Source: CAYNVQ01 sp964400735 (GTDB lineage Bacteria; Acidobacteriota; Aminicenantia; Aminicenantales; Aminicenantaceae). From it: a stretch of 64,000 bases of DNA. Under the pieces are notes generated by a model that ran no database searches, was not told where the DNA came from, and saw only the letters and a program-made list of their open reading frames with translations. Position numbers and translations under genes: made by a program. The stretch lies in the NCBI GenBank assembly GCA_964400735.1, contig CAYNVQ010000013.1, forward strand, positions 1 to 64,000, read 5' to 3'. This document shows positions 44,189 to 52,429 of this stretch, one piece after another (position 1 is the first letter of the stretch; each line of letters starts with the position of its first letter).

Positions 44189-44363
44189 TGCACTCCTCCT
44201 CTGATACACTCAATATCTCAACGAGATACCTCTCGAAGAGTCTCACTTGTGAAAGATCATATTCTGCACCAAGGTCTACGGTTGCCTCTTGGCTGAATAA
44301 GATTCCTGTTAAGGCCAATGAAGCCGCAAACATTACGAAATGGAGGACAAGATTTTTTTTCAT
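44037..44363 (-). CDS. Possible short secreted protein overlapping the next gene
   Basis: MKKNLVLHFVMFAASLALTG followed by ILFSQEATVD is a convincing Sec signal with cleavage near SQ-EA. After about 50 residues the frame overlaps the start of the lipoprotein gene by about 150 bases, and the overlapping part (CNDEIQIILYRCVFNQ...) does not look like a domain. Perhaps a truncated or frameshifted gene whose 3' part was lost. Confidence 0.35.
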   Translation of the reverse strand: MKKNLVLHFVMFAASLALTGILFSQEATVDLGAEYDLSQVRLFERYLVEILSVSEEECNDEIQIILYRCVFNQPYPYGMYSRQFGCKILNKDQFDPAARIRSFRRALS

Positions 44364-44392
44364 GATTATTCTCACTCACTGAGGATTTTGAT

Positions 44393-45082
44393 TTAAAGCG
44401 TCCGTCCTTCGTCCATGAGTTTTTGTTCGATTCTTTTGACGAGCTCTCTGGCATAGGCCTCCATGTTGGGCCTACCCAGCTTCTCATGGAATTTTTTTGT
44501 CATTTTAACAACGGCTCTTTCTTTTTTGAAAAGAAGATAGAGACCAGTGATGGATGTGCAGCTCGTTTTCATGGACTGGATTGGAACGCTGACAGGCTTG
44601 GGGCTGTATCTGCAGTCTTTTTCTATACTTTCAGCCGCCTTTTTCGCCGTATCGGCCAACCACATGGCGTTTAAGTGCGGGTAACGGAATAAGTGGGAAA
44701 AAAATCCTGAGACCAACATCAGGCCGGTAACGATACATACAAACTTCGCCGGAATATTTAATATTGGACTCAGAAGGATCAGGATAATGCCGGAAAAAAG
44801 CAGGAGGAGAGGCCCCCAGGTTTGGCGTCCTTTGATGCATTTGTAAAATTCGTAGCTAAAAAAGGGAAGGAGAAAAACGGCATAATAAATAACATAAAAA
44901 ACAGGCTGAAATTTGTCAGGGGCGCCGCTATAATAAGCGACAGGAATGCCAACGGCGAAAGAGTAAAGAACAGCGATAGCCAGATAATCGAATTTTATTT
45001 TGCCCCTGTTGATAACCAGGTGGATGCCGAAATACAAAAGGAGCATCGCCAGTAAAGTCAATAATATGGATAAAAAACTCAT
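44393..45082 (-). CDS. Polytopic membrane protein of unknown function
   Basis: A 229-residue protein with about five hydrophobic segments in residues 1-135 and a soluble, basic C-terminal tail (about 140-229; AKKAAESIEKDC, KMTKKFHEKLGRPNMEAY). It overlaps the regulator gene stop by four bases (ATGA), so the two are cotranslated. It could be the regulator's signal partner. No family recognised. Confidence 0.75.
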   Translation of the reverse strand: MSFLSILLTLLAMLLLYFGIHLVINRGKIKFDYLAIAVLYSFAVGIPVAYYSGAPDKFQPVFYVIYYAVFLLPFFSYEFYKCIKGRQTWGPLLLLFSGIILILLSPILNIPAKFVCIVTGLMLVSGFFSHLFRYPHLNAMWLADTAKKAAESIEKDCRYSPKPVSVPIQSMKTSCTSITGLYLLFKKERAVVKMTKKFHEKLGRPNMEAYARELVKRIEQKLMDEGRTL

Positions 45083-45624
45083 CGTATTACCTCCAATATC
45101 TCGATCTCCTCCATTTTCAGGCAGAATCTAATGGCATCAATAAGAGGAATTCCTGCCTCTTTGCAGATGTGTTCGATCGTTTCACCTTTTGAATCGGGAG
45201 GAGGCACAAGCCAAAGGAATCTCCCGGTTTTAGGATCCAGCTTGATCTTTTCCCCTTTTTTTCCTCCGATAAGGATTGCATTCACCGTTTCTTTGTCTAC
45301 ATCATAGCTGAAGGAGACTTCAGGATTTCCAGATTCCCGCACCAGGTTGTCTTTCAGGCTGTAATCCGAAAAAAGCTTGTCCAAATCGACTGTCAATGTG
45401 CCTCCGAGGTAAGTAAAATTCCTGGAAGGCCTCCCTACTCCTCTCTTTTCTTCTACGGATACAAATCCGTATCTCGCCAGTGTTTCCAGGACGCGCTGGA
45501 CAGTGACGGTATGGATATTTAGACTTGAGGCGATAGAGGAAGCGTTTTGAGCGGGATTTTTTTTCACAAAATCGATGATCGAAAAAATATGCTCGGATCC
45601 AAGAACACGGATTAGATCAATCAT
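45079..45624 (-). CDS. Winged-helix transcriptional regulator
   Basis: A 181-residue protein. Residues about 10-70 form an ArsR/MarR-like winged helix (NASSIASSLNIHTVTVQRVLETLARYGFV, wing EEKRGVGRPSRNF). The C-terminal part (about 90-181) is of unknown fold and may sense a ligand or the adjacent membrane protein. Strong promoter upstream at 45657-45685. First gene of a cluster with the membrane protein and lipoprotein. Confidence 0.75.
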   Translation of the reverse strand: MIDLIRVLGSEHIFSIIDFVKKNPAQNASSIASSLNIHTVTVQRVLETLARYGFVSVEEKRGVGRPSRNFTYLGGTLTVDLDKLFSDYSLKDNLVRESGNPEVSFSYDVDKETVNAILIGGKKGEKIKLDPKTGRFLWLVPPPDSKGETIEHICKEAGIPLIDAIRFCLKMEEIEILEVIR

Positions 45625-45656
45625 TTATTTTTCCTACTTTATTCATTTTATATGAA

Positions 45657-45685
45657 AATATAATTCAATTGTTATTATTTGTCAA
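45657..45685 (-). promoter_or_regulatory. Strong sigma-70-type promoter for the winged-helix regulator cluster
   Basis: On the minus strand TTGACA (45685-45680), 17-base A+T-rich spacer, TATATT (45662-45657), ending 33 bases before the ATG at 45624. Confidence 0.65.
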
Positions 45686-45831
45686 GTGATTTTTATTTTT
45701 TTTTGATTGTTTAGACTTCTTGAGCGAGATCCGGCTTTTTTTTCGATGCTGAGATGGAAATTATCTGCCCAGATTTCTGCTATGCTTATCCCTTTTGTGG
45801 ATCTTTTTTTGCTTTTAGACTTATCAAAAAT

Positions 45832-46307
45832 TCATTTCTTGACGGATTCGTCTAGCGGCAAGCCTAACTTTTTGAAAAGCTCCCGGCGACCCTCTTTGTC
45901 TTCCTCCATGATTTGACGGGTAAATAGGGCCACTTTTTCGGCATATTTTCGCAGTACGATGATGACTCCGTCTCCGTCAGCGACAACGATATCACCGGGA
46001 ATGACCAAAGCCCCTCCGATTTCCAAGGGGCGGTTCACAGACTCAATCTCGTTACGTCCGAGTCTTTTCCCTCTTCCGGGTTTTCGTAGATACAGAGGGA
46101 TCTTAACCGCCGTGATTTTATCCGTATCCCGTGCCGAAGAATCTATGATCACCCCCAAACATCCTCTGGAGAACCAATCCATGATGTTGTATGAACCGAT
46201 ACTTCCCACATCAGAGTTTTCGGCCTCGTCAATCACGAGAACCGTTCCCTTGCGGATAAGATCAGCAAAAGGCTCTGAGGAATATTCTGTATAGAATCGA
46301 TGCTAAC
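45832..46307 (-). pseudogene. 5'-truncated RraA-family gene
   Basis: The minus-strand frame opens at a TAG and reads RFYTEYSSEPFADLIRKGTV, then VLVIDEAENSDVGSIGSYN, GCLGVIIDSSARDTDKI and PGDIVVADGDGVIIV, matching RraA/demethylmenaquinone-methyltransferase-like proteins from about residue 60 onward. The Arg-Asp of the metal/substrate motif remains. The N-terminal third is absent and no good start codon exists (only GTG at 46236). The sequence upstream is promoter-like for the opposite strand. A remnant rather than a short functional form is likelier. Confidence 0.6.
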
Positions 46308-46346
46308 GGTTGTATAATAAAAGGGAAGAATCCAGAATTTGGAGCG

Positions 46347-46376
46347 ATCTCGATATTATAATCTCGATACTATAAT
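46347..46376 (+). promoter_or_regulatory. Tandem 14-bp repeat with -10-like boxes
   Basis: ATCTCGATATTATA (46347-46360) and ATCTCGATACTATA (46361-46374) are tandem copies with one mismatch. Each ends in a -10-like TATAAT or TTATAA sequence, the last 14 bases before the ATG at 46391. Confidence 0.35.
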
Positions 46377-46390
46377 AAGGATAATCCCCG

Positions 46391-46744
46391 ATGAAAAAAA
46401 GCCTCTTAACGTATCTTGTTTTATTTGTGTTTATGGGCGTTTCGTCTCTGAATGCGCAGCTCTGTTTTCGCGGAAAGCCCTATCCTGACTGCAAATGGTT
46501 CACCATCACAGAGTTCGGAGCGCTGGCAAAAATCAGCTCAGGAGGTGCGGGCCCCTATCACCAGCTTTTCACCTGGGAGCTCGGTGCTCTGCGCAACCTG
46601 AATCGGTGTAACGCCCTCGGAGCGACGTTGTATGCTTCTTTCACCAAGCAATCGGAAGTCTACGGCGGATTCAAACTGCGCTATCGCAGATGGCTGGGAT
46701 CAACATGGAGTCTGGAGGGCGGGGCAGGGAATAACATGGCTTAA
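46391..46744 (+). pseudogene. Secreted protein gene truncated by repeat copy E
   Basis: A 117-codon frame with a Sec signal (KKSLLTYLVLFVFMGVSSL, cleavage after NAQ) and beta-type sequence (FTITEFGALAKISSGGAG, GGFKLRYRRWLGSTWSLEGG) resembling a small outer-membrane or opacity-like protein. It runs into repeat E at about 46725: the final residues NNMA and the stop TAA come from the repeat sequence AATAACATGGCTTAA, also present in copy C. The original C-terminus is lost. Confidence 0.6.
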
Positions 46745-46886
46745 ATTTCATGGGTATATGTATTGTTGCAGAGTTCCGCAGCCGCTGAGAAGAACAATGA
46801 GAGAATGGCGTTAAAAATCCGAACAGGAGCGGAGGACATGCCTGGTGGATTAAAAAACGGTACCCATATTGAATGGAAGAGAATCA
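46725..46886 (+). repeat. Dispersed element, copy E (left end missing)
   Basis: From AATAACATGGCTTAAATTTC through GTTCCGCAGCCGCTGAGAAG, GAATGGCGTTAAAAATCCG, inner arm GACATGCCTGGTG (46835-46847) and outer arm GGTACCCATATTGAATGGAAGAGAATC, it closely follows the right part of copy C. The left half and left arm are absent. It overlaps the 3' ends of two genes. Confidence 0.85.
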
Positions 46887-48373
46887 TCCTTTTTAATTCG
46901 GCTGAGACAAAAACCGATTTGCTCTCGGGCTTTTTTCTCCATCTCCGGGTTTAGACGTGCCGCTTGCTCGAAATCCGCGATGGCCTTCTCAAATTCTCCT
47001 TTGCCAGCCAGAGCTATGCCGCGATTGAAAAAGATCTCGGCTTTTCCTGGTTCCAGTTCGATGGCTACAGTGAAATCGGCGACAGCTCCAGCAAAATCTT
47101 TCATTTTTACTTTAGCAAGACCACGGTTGTTATAGGCCAAGACAGAATGGGGGTTTAGGTCTATAGCTTTGGAAAAATCCTCTATCGCGCCTCGGTAATC
47201 CTCTAGGCGGTATCTAGCCACACCTCGGTTGTTGTAGGCCGGAAAATAATTCGGATTGGCCTCAATCTCATCGGTCAGATCTTCAATTTCTGCCTTCAAA
47301 CCTCCCCGTGCCTTTTTTTCGGCCTTTTTGAAAACATCGATATCATACTTCGGGGGAGCTGTATGCGAGACATAAAACCTCATCTTCCCCTCGATTTCCT
47401 GGACCACAAAATCGTTCGTTTCATAGACTTCTTGGGAATCCATCCAGTAGGTGGCTGTGATATTCCCTTCGTCATCCATTTCCGTAATTTCCAGACGGGG
47501 AACATGACTCAACAAATAGACCTTGTCGCCATAGGCCCTCATGTCGACAATCACGGCTCTGTATCCTGCACGGAGAGTTGGATGGGCAATGCCTTTGCCC
47601 ACTTTTTTCAGGTTGTAATTTTCTTTGGCCTGCATGATGGGGCTATCGATCCTGTACTCAGCCAGAAGTTTCCCACCGGCGGAATATTTGCGGATGATCG
47701 GAAAATAGGTAAAAGCGACGTAGAGCTCTCCTTTCTCATTCAAGGCCAGCGATCTTGAATTCAAAACCCGCATACTGTGGCGAAAAGCGAGGGGTTTTCC
47801 GAAAGAAGACCTTCTTTTATCGGGGTAATAAACATCGACCAGAGGTGAATCTTTTTCCTCCACCTGATGGGCAACATACAAGCGACCGCTTTCGTCGATC
47901 GTCATGTCTGTGAAATCGGCCATTTTCTCCCTTTTGATAGATATGCCCTGGAAATCCATAAATTCCAGACGTTGCCTTTCTCTATCATGAACGATGAGAC
48001 AATCGCGGGCCGCCATAAGATCGTAGGGAGCTCGAAGGCGGACTTTTCCCTTCCCCGATTGACCTATTTGAAGCTGTAATTCTCCCCTGGCGTCGAATTT
48101 GTAGACCGCACCGCCTTTTTCGTCAGAGGCATAAATGTTCCCTTCCGAATCCGCAGCTAATTTTATGGGGGAGCGGAAGTTTTCCGACCGAATGGTGAAT
48201 TCATGTTCTAATTCGATGGCGTCTTCCGGAAGCGGGATAAGGCCCGATTCGGTCAAGAAGATGTCATCGTAGACGCTGACTTTCGTGGTGACTTCTTGTG
48301 GAGAAGATAAAATTTTAGGATAACCGGCAAAAAAAATATAAAGCATTAGAACAGCTATAATTCTTGTACGCAA
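46850..48373 (-). CDS. Exported propeller-TPR protein with repeat-derived C-terminus
   Basis: A 507-residue protein: N-terminal signal (about 3-24), a six-bladed NHL/propeller-like region (about 60-330; AADSEGNIYASDEKGGAVYK, IDESGRLYVAHQ, LNEKGELYVAF), then three or four TPRs (about 365-480; NPNYFPAYNNRGVARYRLED, HSVLAYNNRGLAKVKMKD). The last eleven residues DSLPFNMGTVF and the TAA stop lie within repeat copy E, so the original end has been replaced. Probably periplasmic. Confidence 0.8.
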   Translation of the reverse strand: MRTRIIAVLMLYIFFAGYPKILSSPQEVTTKVSVYDDIFLTESGLIPLPEDAIELEHEFTIRSENFRSPIKLAADSEGNIYASDEKGGAVYKFDARGELQLQIGQSGKGKVRLRAPYDLMAARDCLIVHDRERQRLEFMDFQGISIKREKMADFTDMTIDESGRLYVAHQVEEKDSPLVDVYYPDKRRSSFGKPLAFRHSMRVLNSRSLALNEKGELYVAFTYFPIIRKYSAGGKLLAEYRIDSPIMQAKENYNLKKVGKGIAHPTLRAGYRAVIVDMRAYGDKVYLLSHVPRLEITEMDDEGNITATYWMDSQEVYETNDFVVQEIEGKMRFYVSHTAPPKYDIDVFKKAEKKARGGLKAEIEDLTDEIEANPNYFPAYNNRGVARYRLEDYRGAIEDFSKAIDLNPHSVLAYNNRGLAKVKMKDFAGAVADFTVAIELEPGKAEIFFNRGIALAGKGEFEKAIADFEQAARLNPEMEKKAREQIGFCLSRIKKDDSLPFNMGTVF

Positions 48374-48683
48374 TCCACAAGATCCTTCATTTTTATATAC
48401 AACCCCATCATGAATCTATTCCCTATGATTTTTAGAATTTCGAAATTCACAATCAATCCCGATCAAAATCCCGTTTTTATCTGATTCCAGTTTTTTATTC
48501 TATAGCGTTTGATTCGAAAGAAACCCCTATCCTCATCCCAAATCTTCCTTTAAACTCAGCCCCCTTTTATCAGACCGGGCAGAGTGGCCATACTTCACAA
48601 CGGACATACATCGCTGCAGAAGGCAGACATTGTGATGTTTCAATTTCGCTTCAAAATTGGTAGTATTGACTGGGGAGTCAATC

Positions 48684-49799
48684 ATGAAAAAAGTATTTTT
48701 GTTAAACTTTTGTGTCATTCTTTTTTGTTCTTTTCTGACCGCACAAGCCGTTACCGAAAACACGGAAAAACCATCCAGCGAGAATGCCGGGCGGGTTGTA
48801 GAACTGGTCGAGTTGATGCGGATCGACGATGTCGGGGGAGATTTCTATTTCAAATATCCCCGCAATCCGAAGGTTTCCCCTGACGGTTCCCTTTTTGTCC
48901 AGGATTATGACTAGCTACTCCAGTTCGACCGGAACGGATCCTTTGTCCGCAACTATTTCAAAAAAGGACAGGGGCCCGGCGAAATGCAGGAAGTCGGTAA
49001 TTATCTTTTTTCGAATGAGGCCCTCATGGTACACGACAGACGGCTCCAGAAGATACTCTGGTATGATTTTGAAGGAAAATTGATCAAGGAATTCAGAATC
49101 CATGAGCTGCCGATTTTTTCCTGGCTCCACCTTTTTCGAGAGGGTACGTATTATTTTTTCGGCCATAGCATTCCTTCCACAGAGGGCAAACCCGAAGTAA
49201 TCGAAGTGCCTTATGATTTAATTGCCGTTTCGGAAGAGGGAGAAAAGATCGAGCCTGTGATATCCTTTCCGGTCGAAACCTTCGCCATCAGCACAGGAGG
49301 GAGTAGAGCCATGGCCTCCATCGCCGAATTGGTCGAAGCCCCTTTCAAGGGAAATCTTGCTATCTGCCATACCCAGGATTATCTACTGAAAATCCTCGAT
49401 CTGGAATCGGGAAGGATCGTTCGCTCCTTCCGTAGAAAATACAAAAGAGTCAAGGTTCCCAAAGACCGTCGGGTGGGAGATTCTATCGGTGTAGGGGGTA
49501 AAACATACACCGCGCCCAGAGAATATCTCAACGATATATCCAGGCTGTTTCCTCATGGCGATCTCTTATGGGTGATGACTTCCACCGTGGATAAGGAAAA
49601 AGGAGTCGTGGTCGATGTTTTCGATTTTGACGGAGTTTATGTCGATCAATTTTACTTGAATATTCCAGGAGAAGACGATCCTATTGCCATCGGGTACAGA
49701 CCGATGACCATTTCGAATGGATTCCTTCTCCGAATTGTCCGGAATGAAGACGAGACTTACTCCATCAAAAAATTCAGGATCGAAGATAAAGGATATTAG
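48684..49799 (+). pseudogene. Six-bladed propeller protein with one in-frame amber codon
   Basis: ATG at 48684 with GGGGAG upstream; signal FLLNFCVILFCSFLTAQAV. The frame reads SPDGSLFVQDYD, TAG (48912-48914), LLQFDRNGSFVRNYFKKGQG, then GEMQEVGNYLFSNEALMVHD and on to TAG at 49797. The sequence on both sides is the same DUF5128/6-bladed-beta-propeller lipoprotein family in one frame, so a single base change (for example CAG to TAG) broke it, unless amber is read through. Without the stop it would be 371 residues. The post-stop part has a possible internal start at 48984. Confidence 0.7.
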
Positions 49800-49819
49800 C
49801 CTGAACTATTCAGGTTAGC
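49797..49819 (+). repeat. TAGCCTGAA-CTA-TTCAGG stop-embedded palindrome
   Basis: The stop TAG is followed by CCTGAA (49800-49805), loop CTA, TTCAGG (49809-49814), then TTAGC, giving direct TTAGC flanks. This is the intact form of the motif found at surE (3413), at 10805 and, inverted, at 9695-9714 (ATTCAGG-ATTTAG-CCTGAAT). Confidence 0.45.
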
Positions 49820-49955
49820 TCTTATTTTTCGATCTTCACCTGCTCCACCCAGTCGGAATCAGGGCAAACATCTGTCATATGCAAGTGATTTTCTCCTATC
49901 TGGAATTTTCCAATGTTGCGGCTGGAAATTTATGCCCGTATAATGCAACAGGGAA

Positions 49956-52265
49956 ATGAAGAAGATTTTTTCTGTTTTATTTGTGGTGCTCATCTTCTCG
50001 ATCCCTTCCCTGTTTGCGGTCGATCTCACCTACAACGGACCAGACTGCAAGATCATCTACAGGTTCATTCCAAAAACCGGAACGCTTGCCGATCTCACAA
50101 TCATCTATAACGACCATTTCGAATTCTTCCCTTCCTATTTTGGAGGAATCACCAGTTTCACACTAAAAGGAAAGGAGCTTCACCCTTGGGAAGGAAAACA
50201 CGCTTCACAACTCCTCGAGGAAACATCCCAGGGGAACTCTTATAAGGCCAAATTCCGCTGGAGCTATGAAGGAAAAAGTTTTGTCTTCAGCGTCAAGATC
50301 TGGCGCCTGGCGAAAACGCTTGCCATAGAATTTTCTTCGCCCTCGACCAGTCATGTCATAAGGGAATTCAGCCTTTACCGGTCTGAATGGACACCGGAGC
50401 CCAAGATCATTCAGCTCCCTTATGGCCATAACGTTCTCTTCACGAACGGAATTTTTATCTCTGCCCTCCTCAATCCGCTCCTCTCCAACGCATCTACTCT
50501 ACTGCCTCTCAAATATTATGAGTCAAGCACATCTGCCCAATACGGACAAGCCGCCCGCTACAGCGCCCTTACCGACGGAAGCAGCCGTAAGCTTCATGAA
50601 ACCATCAATATCACTGTCTCGCCCGAAATATCCGACACCTTTTTTTACGTTCCCAACCCCATCTCTGTCTACAGGGGTCTTCTTGCAGATAAAATCGTCG
50701 TCGATCTCTGGCGGCAAAACTTTTCCGAATGCCTGGATGACCTTCAAACGCTGGTCTCTTGGGGATTGAAGGACCTGTTGGTCATCATTCATGTTTGGCA
50801 AAAATACGGTTATGACAATGGCCTTCCCTCGACCTACCCGGCTGGGGACGCATACGGGGGAGAGTCAGGCCTCAAGGAAATTATCGACATCTGCGAATCG
50901 AACGGCTATCTTTACGCTTTTCACACCAATTATGTCGATTTTTATGAGAATTCAGATGTGTGGAATCCCGATGATATCGCCTTGAATCCCGACGGGACCT
51001 GGGTTGAGGCATGGTACAATCCATCGACCGGAATGCAGAGCTATCTGATGAAGCCTTCTCGCTGCGGCTTTTATGCCGATTTGTACGAACCTCTGATCCA
51101 CGATTCCTACCGGACAAAAGCCGCCTTTCTCGATGTCCACACCTCCGTTCTTCCTTCCTTCAAGGTCGATTTCGATGCCCGCGTCTTGGATTCCGGAAAA
51201 CAGGTGTCAACCTTTTATGAATATCGCGACCTGATATCCTCTGTGAGAAATATCCATTCTGGGCCAGTAGTGGGAGAAGGCATCGGGTATTCCGCCCCTA
51301 TTTGGGCCGGATACATCGATGCCTTGGAGGCCGATCCCCGGCGCCGGCACGATATTTTCGAGGGAATCGGCGGCTCAGAGGTTCCGCTGATCGTCGATTA
51401 CAAACTCAAGGTCCTGCATGATCATTTCGTCTCCTTTGGAGCCGGGTATTTAGAGCGGTTCTATCTCGATAAATGGAGCGAATACAGCAAAAAGGAGCTG
51501 GAGAAGTATAGGATCACAGAGATCGCCTTTGCCAATGCCGGATTTCTTTCCAATCCCTTGACTAAAAGAATCTCCCAGAAAGAAATTTTGAGGGAATACT
51601 GCTTCCTCAAAAACCTGCAAAAATATTATTTGACTGAAACGCCCGAGGAAATCCTTTATAGAGTGGACGACCGGTTACTGCCTCTATCCGAGGCGTTGCG
51701 GCGAATCCTCCCCTTTGCATCCATCGATAACTTGAATTCAATACTGAACAAAAAACTCAGCCTGTTGAAAATCATCTATTCGGATGGATTCACCCTCCAC
51801 CTTAATAGATCTCCTTTTGAGTCCTGGGATATCCTAAAAAATGACGTCCTCTACACTCTGCCTCCAAACGGATTTCTCGCCTCTAAGGGAGATGAATTTT
51901 TGGGATATTCGGCTATCATCGATGGCAAAAAGACAGATCATATCTGGCCGGATGAGTTCCCCTGCAGCCAAACCATCTTTCCTCCTTTGAATTTTTCAGG
52001 TCAAACGGTCACCAATCGATCCCTCTCCCAACAAGAATATATCCATCTTCTCACCTGGCAGGCCAACCCGAAAAACAAGAACATAAACAAATACAGGATC
52101 TACCAGGTCGAGACCGATGGCCGGATCCTGCTGGCGGAGTTGAAGGCGAACATTTTTCGCTACTGGCACAGGAATATTCAAATAGACCGACCTTATACCT
52201 ATGCGCTGGTAGCAGTGAGTCAGGAAAACCTGGAAAGCGATCCTGTGATTCTTTATCTCCAATAA
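49956..52265 (+). CDS. Secreted TIM-barrel glycoside-hydrolase-like protein
   Basis: A 769-residue exported protein: signal IFSVLFVVLIFSIPSLFA (cleaved near residue 21), an N-terminal beta-sandwich (about 25-230), a central barrel-like region (about 240-520) with LLVIIHVWQKYGYDNGLP, GLKEIIDICESNGYLYAFHT, and AAFLDVHTSVLP, whose Asp is a candidate nucleophile, then a C-terminal beta domain. The layout resembles GH101/DUF5696-type enzymes acting on O-linked amino sugars, but I cannot fix the family. Ribosome site CAGGGAA is weak. Confidence 0.65.
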   Translation: MKKIFSVLFVVLIFSIPSLFAVDLTYNGPDCKIIYRFIPKTGTLADLTIIYNDHFEFFPSYFGGITSFTLKGKELHPWEGKHASQLLEETSQGNSYKAKFRWSYEGKSFVFSVKIWRLAKTLAIEFSSPSTSHVIREFSLYRSEWTPEPKIIQLPYGHNVLFTNGIFISALLNPLLSNASTLLPLKYYESSTSAQYGQAARYSALTDGSSRKLHETINITVSPEISDTFFYVPNPISVYRGLLADKIVVDLWRQNFSECLDDLQTLVSWGLKDLLVIIHVWQKYGYDNGLPSTYPAGDAYGGESGLKEIIDICESNGYLYAFHTNYVDFYENSDVWNPDDIALNPDGTWVEAWYNPSTGMQSYLMKPSRCGFYADLYEPLIHDSYRTKAAFLDVHTSVLPSFKVDFDARVLDSGKQVSTFYEYRDLISSVRNIHSGPVVGEGIGYSAPIWAGYIDALEADPRRRHDIFEGIGGSEVPLIVDYKLKVLHDHFVSFGAGYLERFYLDKWSEYSKKELEKYRITEIAFANAGFLSNPLTKRISQKEILREYCFLKNLQKYYLTETPEEILYRVDDRLLPLSEALRRILPFASIDNLNSILNKKLSLLKIIYSDGFTLHLNRSPFESWDILKNDVLYTLPPNGFLASKGDEFLGYSAIIDGKKTDHIWPDEFPCSQTIFPPLNFSGQTVTNRSLSQQEYIHLLTWQANPKNKNINKYRIYQVETDGRILLAELKANIFRYWHRNIQIDRPYTYALVAVSQENLESDPVILYLQ

Positions 52266-52429
52266 TGCTATCCGTCGGATTTTTCCTCCAATGTCGCTCA
52301 AACCCTTCCTAATGCTCTCATATCATCTGGTTTTTTTTCATCATGGTTTTGGAGAAGCTTACAACAATCATCTTGACCTTTAACTGCGTGTTCTATATCG
52401 TAAAAAAACAGAACAAGACGAAAAATAAG

